Shown: piece after piece, positions 16,840 to 25,907 of the stretch
Layout: each line of letters opens with the position of its first letter
Numbering within the stretch: position 1 is the stretch's first letter
Translations under genes and position numbers: made by a program
Notes under the pieces: generated by a model
Told to the model about the DNA's origin: nothing
Seen by the model: the letters and a program-made list of their open reading frames with translations, nothing else
The model's database searches: none
DNA from: Nesterenkonia sedimenti
GTDB lineage: Bacteria > Actinomycetota > Actinomycetes > Actinomycetales > Micrococcaceae
DNA: 64,000 nucleotides
NCBI RefSeq assembly: GCF_012641515.1
Contig: NZ_JABAHY010000013.1
Location: 1-64,000, forward strand
Direction: 5' to 3'

Positions 16840-17787
16840 TCAGCGCAGGGCGGCCCAGGCGTCAGCCACCATATCGGTGATGCTGCGCTGCGGGGCCCAG
16901 CCCAACTCCTGCAGAGCCCGTTGACCTGAGGCCACCAGAACTGCCGGATCTCCGGGGCGGCGGGGATGCTCCACGGCGGGGATATCGATTCCGGTGACCT
17001 CGCGGACTGCGGTGATGACCTCACGGACAGTGGTACCCGTGCCAGTGCCGAGATTGTAAACGGCGTGGTTGCCCGGTTCCGCAGCTTTGAGCGCTCGGAG
17101 GTGGGCATCTGCGAGGTCCACCACGTGGATGTAATCGCGGATGGCGGTCCCATCCCGGGTGGGGTAATCGGTACCGAAGATCTTTGCCTCTCCGGCATCA
17201 CCGAGAGCCACTTTGAGCAGATTCGGGATGAGGTGGGTTTCGGGGTCGTGACGCTCACGCAGGCTTCCACTTGCTCCTGCGACATTGAAGTAGCGCAGGC
17301 TTACTGCCGCCATGCCGTGGGCAGCAGCCTCAGCGGTGAGCATATGGTCGATGGCCAGTTTGGATGCCCCATAGGGGTTAGTGGGCATCGCCGGGGTGTC
17401 CTCGGTGATCTGGCCTACCCCGGGTTCACCATAGACGGCGGCCGTGGAGGAGAAAACCATGCGCCTGACCCCTGCGCTGCGCATTGCGTCGATCAGCCCC
17501 AGGGTGGCCACGATATTGCCGTGCCAGTAGCGCTCGGGGTGGGTGACGGATTCTCCGACCAGGGATTTGGCAGCGAGGTGGATGACGGCGTCGAAGCTTG
17601 AATCCAGGATTTCCCCGGCTTCGGTGATCTCCCCCTGGTGCCAGGTTGCTCCGGAGAGCACCGAGTCCTGGTGGCCAGTGGTGAGATTGTCCAGGACCTC
17701 TACTGTGTGCCCTTCAGCCAGCAGACGGTCGGTGACTACGGACCCGATATATCCGGCGCCGCCGGTGACTAGAACCTTCACGGGCAC
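16840..17787 (-). CDS. galE: UDP-glucose 4-epimerase
   Basis: 315 residues. GalE interconverts UDP-glucose and UDP-galactose for galactose use and for galactan/arabinogalactan precursors in the wall. An extended SDR: NAD-binding GGAGYIG near residue 9-15, catalytic Ser in FSSTAAVYG, and YxxxK in NPYGASKLAID. RYFNVAGA and the GRDGTAIRDYIHVVDLADAH block are typical of GalE. Start GTG 17787 (GTG 17781 possible). It follows the AEC transporter gene by 19 bp. Galactokinase is 38 kb away. Confidence 0.92.
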   Translation of the reverse strand: MPVKVLVTGGAGYIGSVVTDRLLAEGHTVEVLDNLTTGHQDSVLSGATWHQGEITEAGEILDSSFDAVIHLAAKSLVGESVTHPERYWHGNIVATLGLIDAMRSAGVRRMVFSSTAAVYGEPGVGQITEDTPAMPTNPYGASKLAIDHMLTAEAAAHGMAAVSLRYFNVAGASGSLRERHDPETHLIPNLLKVALGDAGEAKIFGTDYPTRDGTAIRDYIHVVDLADAHLRALKAAEPGNHAVYNLGTGTGTTVREVITAVREVTGIDIPAVEHPRRPGDPAVLVASGQRALQELGWAPQRSITDMVADAWAALR

Positions 17788-17806
17788 TAGCTTAGAGCGC
17801 CCGGGC

Positions 17807-18748
17807 TCAGACTGCGATCAGCCAGGCGGCTAGCAGGGTCACCGGCAGGGCGAGTACCGAGGTGGAGACGATCACATCCTGCGGGACGATCACCGGCATC
17901 CGGTAGTGCAGGGAGAACAGCAGAACGTTCTGCGCGGTGGGAAGGGCGGCCATGGCCACCACGCCCAGGAGGTCGCTGCCTTGGAGCCCGAAGACCAGAC
18001 CGCCCAGCAACAGCGCAATACCGGGCATCACGAGGACTTTGCAGAAGGTGGCGACCAGACTGTCGGGCAGTTTGTCCCGGTTAGTGAAGGGACGCTGACG
18101 GTAGAGGGACATGCCGAAGATCAACAGCATCAGCGGAATCGAGGTCTCACCGATCATTTCCAGTGGATCCCAGATGACTGTGGGCAGGGTGATCCCGACC
18201 AGGGAGATTGTGGCCCCGATGAGCACACCGATAGTGGTGGGGTTGAAAACCGAGGCCAGGATCATCTTGGCCCGCGAACCGCCGGGTTCCTGGCTGGCGC
18301 GGCGTCGGGAGATCAGCCCGAAGATGGTCAGATACATCGGGGCCTGGACTAGCAGCTGGGCCAGGAGGAAGGCGACCACAGGTTCGGTATTGCCGACCAC
18401 GTAGAGGGCGACCGGTATACCGATATTGCCGATATTCGCGTACGAGGACGCCATCGCACCTACTGCGACATCCTCGGCTTTTCGGCTGGCCAGCAGGGCG
18501 TAGATGGTGAAACAGGCGGCAGTCAGCAGGGCGACCGCAAGCGCCAAGGGGGTGTAGAGTCCGGCAACTGCTTTGACGTCGGTGGTGGAGACGACCACCA
18601 CCATCAGGCAGGGGTTGGTCACGTAGTAGACCAGGGGGGTGATGCCTTTTTGGATGGTGATGGACATATCCCGGGCTAATGCAGCAATTGCCACCCCGAC
18701 TAGCGCCAGGACGGCCACCACACTGAATCCGAGGACGACTCCACCCAC
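17807..18748 (-). CDS. AEC-family (auxin efflux carrier type) transporter
   Basis: 313 residues, about ten membrane helices in two halves. The segments YYVTNPCLMVVVVSTTD, MASSYANIGNIGIPVALY and FSLHYRMPVIVPQDVIVSTSVLALPVTLL fit the AEC family. Bacterial members move dicarboxylates or other organic acids such as malate or malonate. It starts at GTG 18748, 50 bp behind the IclR regulator, on the same strand as the sugar-acid cluster. Since the GntP permease of that cluster is broken, this protein could be the acid carrier, but that is inference. Confidence 0.82.
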   Translation of the reverse strand: MGGVVLGFSVVAVLALVGVAIAALARDMSITIQKGITPLVYYVTNPCLMVVVVSTTDVKAVAGLYTPLALAVALLTAACFTIYALLASRKAEDVAVGAMASSYANIGNIGIPVALYVVGNTEPVVAFLLAQLLVQAPMYLTIFGLISRRRASQEPGGSRAKMILASVFNPTTIGVLIGATISLVGITLPTVIWDPLEMIGETSIPLMLLIFGMSLYRQRPFTNRDKLPDSLVATFCKVLVMPGIALLLGGLVFGLQGSDLLGVVAMAALPTAQNVLLFSLHYRMPVIVPQDVIVSTSVLALPVTLLAAWLIAV

Positions 18749-18798
18749 CCCAGCAGTGTATGCCTGCCCCGGGTCGCGACCCCGGGCCGGGTGCCCCT

Positions 18799-19542
18799 TT
18801 AGAGACCCATCTCACGTCGAATCATTGACCGCGCCTCTTGCAGCGCCGGGTAAAAGCTGTGAGGCCACGACTCATCCGTTCGTTGGGATGGCATGGTCAC
18901 ACTGAGGGCTGCTGCCACACCGGTTTCGGTTTCACTGACCAGGGGCACGGCCACGCAGCGACAACCTGCGATGAACTCCTCATCATCCACCGCGAATCCG
19001 AGGTGACGCACTCTGTCGACGATCCGCAGGATCTGATCAACATCGGTGACTGTGTTGTCAGTCAGACGGGGCAGAGCGACGGCGGAGAGCCGTCGGCCCA
19101 CCTCAGCATCGGAGAGTGTACTCAGCAATGCCTTTCCAATGCCTGTGGCATGGGCGTGCAGTCGCATACCGACTGAAGAGGCCATACGCATCGGATGTGG
19201 CGACTCCCGGATGGCGATATAGACATTCTCGATCCCTTCGAGCCTGGCCAGCTGAACAGTCTCCCCCAACCGGGCGACCAACATTCCCATCGCATCCGAG
19301 GCAGCTTCAACCAGCCCCCGGTGGCCGTCATAGGCATTGCCTATCTGCCATGCGTGCAGGCCCAGTTGGTAGCGTCGGTCTGCTTCTGAGTACTCCAACC
19401 ACCCAGAGTCGACCATGGTCTGGAGCAGCCCGTGGGCGCTGGCCTTGGGTATACCGAAGGCGACGACGTCTTGGAAACGCACCTGACCCATTTCGGCGAC
19501 GTAGTCCAGCAGCGCCAAAGTACGTTCAGCTGATTTCACCAT
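18799..19542 (-). CDS. IclR-family regulator of the sugar-acid cluster
   Basis: 247 residues. N-terminal winged helix (SAERTLALLDYVAE, then FGIPKASAHGLLQTMVDSGWL) and a C-terminal GAF-like effector domain (HATGIGKALLSTLSD, GFAVDDEEFIAGCRCVAVPL, AALSVTMPS). IclR proteins commonly sense a pathway intermediate and control adjacent catabolic genes as repressor or activator. It is the last gene of the run dehydrogenase, dehydratase, hydrolase, GntP remnant, IclR, starting 9 bp after the GntP stop. A GTTC-N8-GAAC site in front of the dehydrogenase gene (23575-23590) is the candidate target. Confidence 0.88.
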   Translation of the reverse strand: MVKSAERTLALLDYVAEMGQVRFQDVVAFGIPKASAHGLLQTMVDSGWLEYSEADRRYQLGLHAWQIGNAYDGHRGLVEAASDAMGMLVARLGETVQLARLEGIENVYIAIRESPHPMRMASSVGMRLHAHATGIGKALLSTLSDAEVGRRLSAVALPRLTDNTVTDVDQILRIVDRVRHLGFAVDDEEFIAGCRCVAVPLVSETETGVAAALSVTMPSQRTDESWPHSFYPALQEARSMIRREMGL

Positions 19543-19551
19543 GCTCTTAGG

Positions 19552-20257
19552 TTAAGCACCCATCGGCAGAAGCGTGGCACCGATCAGTGCCAGGATCAGC
19601 ACAAAGACCCCGGTGATGGACTGGGCCAAGGTGTATGTTTTCAGCCCGCCGGTCAGGGAGAGCCCTGGCAGTTTGGCGGTAACCCAGAAACCACTGTCGT
19701 TGATATGGCCCAGGGTCAGGGCTCCGGCGAGCATCATCGTTCCCGTTTCGAAACCCATGATGGAGCCTGCAGCCAGGGGGTTCGGTGTCGGCGGAACCAG
19801 GGTGTGCCACACCTGCGCCCAGGGCCACGGAACCTATCGCCAGTGGAAGAGGCTTGTTGGCTTCCTTGGCGATGGGAATCGCCAAGGGCACCAGGATGAC
19901 GAAGGTGACATCGTAGAAGACCGGAATGGACAGTAGGAAGGCGGCGACGGCGAGCCCGTACATGGAGAACCGCTGCGAGGTCAGTCCAACCACCGTACGC
20001 GCGATCACCTTCGCGCCACCGGAGTCCGAGAGGAGTTGGCCCAGGATGATACCGAAGCCCACGGAGAGGCCGATGCCGGCCATCAGGCCCCCGAACCCTT
20101 CTGTGGTCGCCTCTGCCAGCTCTGGCAATGGGACCTGGGTGGTCAGGCCCAGCAGGATGGTGCCGATGATCAACGACATGGCGGGGTGAAGTTTGATCTT
20201 GACTATGAGCAGAATGATGACGGCAATGCTCAGGGCTAGCCAGAGTAGATCAGTCAT
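19552..20257 (-). pseudogene. Broken GntP-family gluconate/sugar-acid permease
   Basis: ATG 20257 has GGAG 7 nt upstream. The first frame encodes normal GntP helices (LLWLALSIAV, FGIILGQLLSDSGGAKVIA, FYDVTFVILVPLAIPIAKEA) until about 19810, where the frame shifts. The next frame continues with HTLVPPTPNPLAAGS and then jumps to the far C-terminal motif LGHINDSGFWVTAKL and ends at 19552. GntP proteins have about 440-450 residues and these two motifs are normally some 200 residues apart. Only ~235 codons remain, so there is both an internal deletion and a frameshift. The flanking catabolic genes are intact, so uptake must now use another carrier. Confidence 0.85.
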
Positions 20258-20364
20258 TATGAGCTCCATTGCTCTGGTGGTCACTGCAAATGGGTGCAGT
20301 GGTCCCGCCGAGCGGCGTGGGGCCTCTCTCGACTATGAGGATTAGTAGGTGTGGTCAGATGCGC

Positions 20365-21237
20365 TCAGCCATGGACCACCGCCTCGTCCAGTTCCTGCCG
20401 TTGGGGCTGGCCCAGGCCATCGATGCCGATTTCCATGACATCGTCTGGTTTGAGGTAGTCGTATTTGCCGGAGATGGCCACGCCCTGGGGGGTTCCGGTG
20501 TTGATGAGGTCTCCGGGTTCGAGAACCATGTAATGGGATAGGTGGTGAACGACCTCTGGGACCGAGAAGATCATGTCCGAGGTGTTGGAGTCCTGGCGGC
20601 TTTCGCCGTTGATACGGGAGAAGAGACGGAGGTTATTGGCCTCAACTTCCTCGGCGGTTACCAGTTCCGGGCCGACCGGGTTGAAGGTCTCCGCGCATTT
20701 GCCCTTTGACCACTGACCACCGGACTGTTTGAGCTGATAGTTGCGTTCGGAAACGTCGTTGCTGATCACATACCCGGCGATGTGCTCTGCTGCTGCATCC
20801 GGCGAGGAGAGGTACCGGGCGCGCTTGCCGATGACGATGCCCAACTCAACCTCCCAGTCAACGGTCTCAGCCCCTGGTGGGATGACGACCTCATCGTAGG
20901 GGCCCACCACGGTGTTGGGATGTTTGAAGAAGATAATCGGAACCTCAGGTGGCGGGGATCCGGATTCGGCGGCGTGGGCAGCATAGTTCTGGCCGATACA
21001 AATCACTGCGGTGGGCCGGGCGATGGGTGCGCCGACTCGGAGCCTGTCCGCGTTCTCCAGCAGTGGAAGCTCGCCCTGGCCCAGGGCATTGTCCACCCGC
21101 CCAGCAGCCACGGCGGAGCCTTCGCTGAGAAAGTCTCCATTGATGTCCTCGGTGAGTGGACGGAGGTCGTAGTAGAGACCGTCGACGCTGGCAACAGGGA
21201 TTTCTTCTCCCACGGGGCCCAGTCGCATGAATCGCAT
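20365..21237 (-). CDS. FAH-family hydrolase, predicted 2,4-diketo-3-deoxy-L-rhamnonate/fuconate hydrolase
   Basis: 290 residues. The fumarylacetoacetase fold shows CIGQNYAAHAAESG, the metal-ligand segment VDWEVELGIVIGK (Glu-x-Glu), ISNDVSERNYQLK (Asp), WSKGKCAETFNPVGPEL, SDMIFSVPEVVHHLS and the terminal GDLINTGTPQGV. The QLK...GQWSKGK pattern is that of enzymes splitting 2,4-diketo-3-deoxy sugar acids (LRA6-like) to pyruvate and L-lactate. It lies 35 bp downstream of the dehydratase, in the position expected for the last step. Other FAH-type reactions cannot be excluded from sequence alone. Confidence 0.85.
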   Translation of the reverse strand: MRFMRLGPVGEEIPVASVDGLYYDLRPLTEDINGDFLSEGSAVAAGRVDNALGQGELPLLENADRLRVGAPIARPTAVICIGQNYAAHAAESGSPPPEVPIIFFKHPNTVVGPYDEVVIPPGAETVDWEVELGIVIGKRARYLSSPDAAAEHIAGYVISNDVSERNYQLKQSGGQWSKGKCAETFNPVGPELVTAEEVEANNLRLFSRINGESRQDSNTSDMIFSVPEVVHHLSHYMVLEPGDLINTGTPQGVAISGKYDYLKPDDVMEIGIDGLGQPQRQELDEAVVHG

Positions 21238-21272
21238 AGGGATGTGGTCCTTTCTTCAGTATTTGGGTGAAG

Positions 21273-22445
21273 TCAGTGGCTATAGGGGCGGATACGTTCG
21301 ACATCGGGGTTCAGTTCGACACCAAAACCTGGAGTGTCCGGAACTTTCAGCTTTCCGTTTTCGGGAACGGGTTCGTTCAGCAGCAGAGGGGAGAACATCG
21401 GCACGATCTCTTCTGCGGTTTCGTGCATCATGAGAAATTCGGAGAACGGACTGTTGGTCCGGGTGACCACGAAGTGGTACGAATACACCGAGGATCCGTG
21501 CGGGACCACCATGGTGCCGTGGGCATCGGCCATGGCGGAGATCTTCAGCAGCTCAGTGATACCCCCGCACCATCCGACATCGGGCTGGATGATGTCGACT
21601 TCGGTCTCCAGCAGCTGTCGGAAGCCCCATCGCGTTGCCTCGTGCTCTCCGGTGGTGATGAGCATGCCTTCCGGAGCCCGGCGCTTCAGTTCGGCGTATC
21701 CCCAATAGTCATCGGGGATCAGAGCCTCTTCCATCCACCTCAATCCATGCTCGGCTGCCCGGTGTGCCAGCCGAACGGAATAGTCCACATCCAGTGACAT
21801 CCAGCAGTCGTACATCAGCCAGAAGTCTTCACCGACACGTTCTCGCATATCGGCGAGTTTCTCGAGGTTCTTCCGCATTCCCTCTTCGCCTTCGGCTGGT
21901 CCGTGCTGCAGGGGCATTTTGCCGCCGATGAAACCCAGCTGCTGAGCGATATCGGGCCTTGCCCCGGTGGCATAGAAGGTCAACTCATCGCGCACTGGCC
22001 CGCCGAGCAGCGCGTAGACGGGTTCATCTCGGAGCTTTCCCAAGAGGTCATAGAGGGCGAGGTCCACTCCACTAATGGTGTTCAGAACTACTCCACGCCG
22101 ACCGTAGAAGAGGGTGGAGCGGTACATCTGGTCCCAGATGCGCTCGAGGTCGGTGACATATGCGCCTTCGAGGAATCGGGCCAGATGTTTCTCCACGATC
22201 CATGCGCCGATTTCACCCGCTGTGGTGACCGAGAAGCCGACTGTCCCATCATCGGCCTCAATCTCGACCACGAGGGTTCCGAGGACGTTGATACCGAAGC
22301 TCTGCCTGGACTGGCGGAATTCAGGGTAGGCCGACATCGGGGTAGCAATATGGTCATCGATCCAGTGATAGCCGGATTGGTCGTGGTAATCGGCGCCTTT
22401 GCCTCGGGTGGTGTAGGCGCGCACCTGTGCAATCTTGTGTTTCAC
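21273..22445 (-). CDS. rhmD: L-rhamnonate dehydratase
   Basis: 390 residues from GTG 22445, preceded by AAAGGA; the longer frame overlaps the upstream gene. It is an enolase-superfamily enzyme removing water from L-rhamnonate to give 2-keto-3-deoxy-L-rhamnonate. The N-terminus ([22 protein letters not shown], in two parts) and [15 protein letters not shown] match the RhmD family very closely. Metal ligands are seen in WLMYDCWMS (Asp), WMEEAL (Glu) and TTGEHEA (Glu). The catalytic dyad is in [11 protein letters not shown] (Asp) and [12 protein letters not shown] (His). Length equals E. coli RhmD (~400). L-lyxonate and L-mannonate are also accepted by relatives. Confidence 0.93.
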   Translation of the reverse strand: MKHKIAQVRAYTTRGKGADYHDQSGYHWIDDHIATPMSAYPEFRQSRQSFGINVLGTLVVEIEADDGTVGFSVTTAGEIGAWIVEKHLARFLEGAYVTDLERIWDQMYRSTLFYGRRGVVLNTISGVDLALYDLLGKLRDEPVYALLGGPVRDELTFYATGARPDIAQQLGFIGGKMPLQHGPAEGEEGMRKNLEKLADMRERVGEDFWLMYDCWMSLDVDYSVRLAHRAAEHGLRWMEEALIPDDYWGYAELKRRAPEGMLITTGEHEATRWGFRQLLETEVDIIQPDVGWCGGITELLKISAMADAHGTMVVPHGSSVYSYHFVVTRTNSPFSEFLMMHETAEEIVPMFSPLLLNEPVPENGKLKVPDTPGFGVELNPDVERIRPYSH

Positions 22446-22461
22446 AGCGAGGGAATCCTTT

Positions 22462-23499
22462 TCAGTTCTGCTGATCTTCGTTGAGCATGACAAGTACTTT
22501 GCCGGGAGTGTCGCCGCCTTCGGCGAGGTGGGTGAACTCCTCCTGGGCTGCACTCATCGGCACTTTTCTCGAGATGAGTTGGGCTGCCTGTGGTGGTGCT
22601 TGGCCCATCCAGTCGGCAGCGTCACTGAAGTCCTGGGCTGTGTAGGTGAAGGAGCCGATGAGGCTGCGTTCTTCGGTGCTGATCTTGAACGCTTCGAGAC
22701 TGATCTTGGGGGCGCCCATTCCGACCAGGCAGATATTGGCCCCCAGCCGGGTCGCACTCAGTGCCAGTCGCAGGGTGGGATCGATGCCCACAGCGTCAAT
22801 GGCGAGATCCGCGGGGCCGGAGAAGTGCTCGATGATCTGCTCGGCGGCATCCTCAGCCGAGGCGTTGACAGCATGGGCTCCCAGCTGGGTGATCAGCTGC
22901 TGACGTGACTCCATGATCTCGGTGACCGCAATATTGGTCACTCCCGCCATCTGCAGCGCCAGGACAACCGACTGGCCGATGGGCCCGCCGCCCAGGACCA
23001 GAACGTTCATCCCGGGTTCTGCCTGGGCCCGGCGTACAGCATGTACCGCGACTGCCAGAGGTTCGATCAGCGCACCCAATTCGATAGGCATTGACTCCGG
23101 CAGGGCCACCACATTGCGGGCAGGAACAGTGATCTTCTGTGCGAATGCGGCGGTGATCTCCGGAGTCACACCGATGACTTTTTTCCCGGGGCTCATCTGC
23201 TCCTGGCCACGGTATTTCTCCAGGTCAGCCTCGGGGACAACCACCGGGTTGAAGGTCACGACTTGCCCGATACTGACGTCGACGACGCCGTCTCCTACGG
23301 CAGCCACCCGTCCGACTGACTCATGTCCCATGATCTGGCCGGGGAACCGCCGACCGTTCTCTCCGGTGAAGCCGTGGAAGTCCGAGCCACAGATACCGGT
23401 GGCCACTACCTCGATGAGTACCTCCCCGGAATCGACCGGGGGATCGGCCACCTCGACAACTTCCATACGGTGGTAGTCCTGCAGCTGTACAGCCTTCAT
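22462..23499 (-). CDS. Zinc-type medium-chain dehydrogenase, predicted 2-keto-3-deoxy-L-rhamnonate dehydrogenase
   Basis: 345 residues, ATG 23499 behind GAGGAG. Catalytic zinc ligands are Cys in [10 protein letters not shown], His in MGHESVG and Glu in LIEPLAVAV. The cofactor motif is [14 protein letters not shown]. The usual structural-zinc loop with four cysteines is replaced by a cysteine-free segment (about 95-125), which is unusual for this family. It is the first gene of the operon, overlapping nothing and 16 bp before rhmD. Its place between dehydratase and hydrolase suggests oxidation at C4 of the 2-keto-3-deoxy acid. That step is more often done by an SDR enzyme, so the substrate is inferred from context. 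Confidence 0.78.
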   Translation of the reverse strand: MKAVQLQDYHRMEVVEVADPPVDSGEVLIEVVATGICGSDFHGFTGENGRRFPGQIMGHESVGRVAAVGDGVVDVSIGQVVTFNPVVVPEADLEKYRGQEQMSPGKKVIGVTPEITAAFAQKITVPARNVVALPESMPIELGALIEPLAVAVHAVRRAQAEPGMNVLVLGGGPIGQSVVLALQMAGVTNIAVTEIMESRQQLITQLGAHAVNASAEDAAEQIIEHFSGPADLAIDAVGIDPTLRLALSATRLGANICLVGMGAPKISLEAFKISTEERSLIGSFTYTAQDFSDAADWMGQAPPQAAQLISRKVPMSAAQEEFTHLAEGGDTPGKVLVMLNEDQQN

Positions 23500-23574
23500 T
23501 CAGTCAGCTCCTCGCAAGCACTCGGGGCAGCCAGCTGGCTGCTCGGGGTCCCACACTGAGCCCAAAGGACTCAA

Positions 23575-23590
23575 GTTCGTATATGTGAAC
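23575..23590. promoter_or_regulatory. Candidate IclR operator upstream of the sugar-acid operon
   Basis: GTTCGTATATGTGAAC has GTTC/GAAC arms around an AT-rich centre (imperfect palindrome), about 75 bp upstream of the dehydrogenase ATG. IclR proteins often bind GTTC-type inverted repeats. The rest of the 204-bp gap (23500-23703) shows no gene. Confidence 0.35.
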
Positions 23591-23703
23591 CTGGGGTCAG
23601 AGTGGTGAATCGCGGGAAGTGTATGCGAGTGTCCTGAGTCACACAAGCCTGACAGGGAAACGAGTCACTCCATCAGATGACCGCCTCTACGAATTACGGG
23701 TGT

Positions 23704-24993
23704 TCAACTGTCGTGACGCCTTGGCGTCAGCCTTGCCAGCTGGGTGACATGCTTGGGTTCGAGCTCATCGAGAGTGCGGACTTCCAGGAGTTTCATCGTG
23801 CGCACAATCTGGTCGGTGAGGATCTGGATCATGCGGTCAACGCCCGGGCGACCACCGGCCATCAGGCCATAGAGATAGGCCCGGCCGACGAAGGTGAACT
23901 TCGCACCCATGGCGATGGAAGCCACAATATCGGCGCCGTTCATAATCCCGGTGTCCACGGCGACTTCCAAGTCCTGACCGACTTCGCGGACCACCTCCGG
24001 CAGCAGGTGGAAGGGCACTGGCGCCCGGTCCAGCTGCCGGCCGCCGTGGTTGGAGAGCACAACGCCGTCGACGCCGAGATCGGCCAACTTCTTGGCGTCC
24101 CCCACAGTCTGCACACCCTTGACCACCAGTTTCCCGGGGAAGAGTTCCCGGATGACTTTGAGGTCCTCGAAGTTGATCGAGGGGTCCATGGCCTTATCCA
24201 GCAGCTCGCCCACGGTCCCACCTGTGGAGCTCAGCGAAGCGAACTCCAGGGGCGGGGTGGTCAGGAAGTCGTACCACCACCAGGGCCGGGGGATGGCATT
24301 GGCGATGGTCTTCAGCGTCAGCGCCGGCGGAATCGAGAACCCATTGCGCTTATCCCGAAGCCGCGCACCCGCCACCGGAGTATCCACAGTGAAAAGCAGA
24401 GTGTCGAAACCGGCGGCAGCAGCTCGTTCAGTGAGGTCATAGGAGATCTGCCGGTCTTTCATCACATAGAGCTGGAAGAAGTTCCGGCCCCGGGGATTGG
24501 CGTCCCGGACATCCTCAATACTCGTGGTGCCCAAGGTGGAGAGGCTGAAGGGGATACCGGCAGCACCAGCGGCACCGGCTCCGGCAATCTCACCCTCGGT
24601 CTGCATGAGGCGCGTAAATCCTGTCGGCGCGATGCCGAAGGGAAGCGATGAGGGCCCGCCGAAGATCTCGCAGCTGGTGTCCACCTCTGAGACATCCCGC
24701 AGAATCGCCGGATGGAACTCCACATCCTCAAACGCCTGCCGCGCCCGTGCCAGGGAGAACTCACCTTCGGCCGCACCCTCGGTGTAGTCGAAAGCCGCCT
24801 TGGGGGTACGCCGTTTGGCGATCTTACGAAGGTCCTCGATGGTCAGCGCCGCTGAGAGCCGACGTCGGGAAGCATTGAAGTCGAACTTCTTGAACTGCAT
24901 CAGCGGTGCCAGATCGGCAGGTTTGGGCACTCGACGCTGCACCCGGCGTCGGGTCTCGTTCTCAGTGCTGTCGCGGCCAGGACGGTTAAACAT
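23704..24993 (-). CDS. lldD2: FMN-dependent L-lactate dehydrogenase, LldD2 type, copy 2
   Basis: 429 residues from ATG 24993, which has AGAGGAG 6 nt upstream; an open upstream frame reaches 25035. The protein is nearly collinear with copy 1 (15484-16761). The same blocks occur: [74 protein letters not shown]. Differences concentrate at both ends and near 270-285. It lies directly upstream of the rhamnonate operon, whose predicted end products are pyruvate and L-lactate, so it may be the lactate oxidase of that pathway. Separate transcription is likely because of the 204-bp gap. Confidence 0.88.
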   Translation of the reverse strand: MFNRPGRDSTENETRRRVQRRVPKPADLAPLMQFKKFDFNASRRRLSAALTIEDLRKIAKRRTPKAAFDYTEGAAEGEFSLARARQAFEDVEFHPAILRDVSEVDTSCEIFGGPSSLPFGIAPTGFTRLMQTEGEIAGAGAAGAAGIPFSLSTLGTTSIEDVRDANPRGRNFFQLYVMKDRQISYDLTERAAAAGFDTLLFTVDTPVAGARLRDKRNGFSIPPALTLKTIANAIPRPWWWYDFLTTPPLEFASLSSTGGTVGELLDKAMDPSINFEDLKVIRELFPGKLVVKGVQTVGDAKKLADLGVDGVVLSNHGGRQLDRAPVPFHLLPEVVREVGQDLEVAVDTGIMNGADIVASIAMGAKFTFVGRAYLYGLMAGGRPGVDRMIQILTDQIVRTMKLLEVRTLDELEPKHVTQLARLTPRRHDS

Positions 24994-25127
24994 GCATGCT
25001 CCTCTTTCGACGACTCCGGCGTCGTCAGCTCTCAACCTCGCGGCTAGTGGATGACCGGTTCACTGTGACCCCTGCCACCGAACGGGCGATCACAGGCTAA
25101 CTCAAACTCGGATCCAGCCGCAGCCGC

Positions 25128-25133
25128 TACGCT
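25128..25133 (+). promoter_or_regulatory. Candidate -10 element, leaderless start of the GNAT gene
   Basis: TACGCT ends 6 nt before the ATG at 25140, the same geometry as at 313 and 14423. No Shine-Dalgarno is present. Confidence 0.3.
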
Positions 25134-25139
25134 AGGTTC

Positions 25140-25856
25140 ATGACGGGACTTGATGCCCATACGGAGCAGATCATTATGCTCGCCTGGTCGCGGATTCTGG
25201 GGCTGGCCGATGGCGAGCTGGAGTCTGCATCCGGACAGGATCGAATCGAGGCAGCCAACGACGACGCCGCAGCGGTCAGCCTCGTCCAGCTCTTCGGACG
25301 CACCGTTCTCTACGGACCATCGACTGTCCTACGTGATGCGCGTGGCTACCAAGATGAAGAACTGGCCCTGGAATCACAGCTGCTGGCCCTAGCCCGGGCC
25401 CACTATCCCGGGGCACGAATGCTCGGTGAGGCCCATCTGCTCTACTGCGAGAATCCCCCTGAGGTGCAGGGATCCGATTCAGTGGCAGTCTCCTTCGACC
25501 CCAAGCATGCCCAGGAACTGGCCAGCCGCTCCCCTGCCGATGAAGTGGCCCGCTCGGGCCTGCAGGAGGCTGAGTGGACTGCCGCCCTGGTGCGCGAGGC
25601 CACCGGGGAGGTAATGGCTGCCGCCAGCCGGGAGGTCTGGCAGGAGGTACTGGGTCATATCGGAATCCTCACCCACCCCGAACGCCGCGGACTGGGCCTG
25701 GGCCGGTTCGCCGCAGCAGTGGCCGTGGAGGAGGCATTCACCGAGGGGTTGATCCCACAGTGGCGGGCAGCAGCTGAGGAACCGGCCTCCCTGCGCATGG
25801 CGATCAGCCTCGGCTTCACCCCAGCCGGTCAACAGACCACAGTCGCGCTGTCCTGA
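25140..25856 (+). CDS. GNAT-family N-acetyltransferase-like protein
   Basis: 238 residues. The C-terminal third carries the acetyl-CoA signature: HIGILTHPERRGLGLGRFAAAVAVEEAF resembles the R/Q-x-x-G-x-G/A loop with its following helix, and the late SLRMAISLGFTPAG is the typical substrate-side strand (SxxxxxxLGF). The N-terminal ~120 residues are less characteristic, as in two-domain GNAT proteins of actinobacteria. The substrate is unknown. The gene stands alone, divergent from lldD2 and convergent with the pirin gene. Its stop codon lies in the first unit of a tandem repeat. Confidence 0.75.
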   Translation: MTGLDAHTEQIIMLAWSRILGLADGELESASGQDRIEAANDDAAAVSLVQLFGRTVLYGPSTVLRDARGYQDEELALESQLLALARAHYPGARMLGEAHLLYCENPPEVQGSDSVAVSFDPKHAQELASRSPADEVARSGLQEAEWTAALVREATGEVMAAASREVWQEVLGHIGILTHPERRGLGLGRFAAAVAVEEAFTEGLIPQWRAAAEEPASLRMAISLGFTPAGQQTTVALS

Positions 25857-25907
25857 TCAAACCCGGCCCTGATCGAACCCAGCCCCGATCAAATCCAGCC
25901 CTGATCA
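25852..25907. repeat. 16-bp tandem repeat spanning the stop codons of two convergent genes
   Basis: Three full units of 16 bp (25852-25867, 25868-25883, 25884-25899; consensus CCTGATCAAACCCAGC) and about half of a fourth. Units 1 and 4 contain the palindrome TGATCA. Read on the plus strand it gives the GNAT stop in unit 1, and read on the minus strand it gives the pirin stop in unit 4. Confidence 0.85.

Noticed and set aside
19552-19812. Separate short membrane protein with ATG at 19812
   Set aside because: Its sequence is the shifted continuation of the GntP gene, joining motifs normally 200 residues apart.
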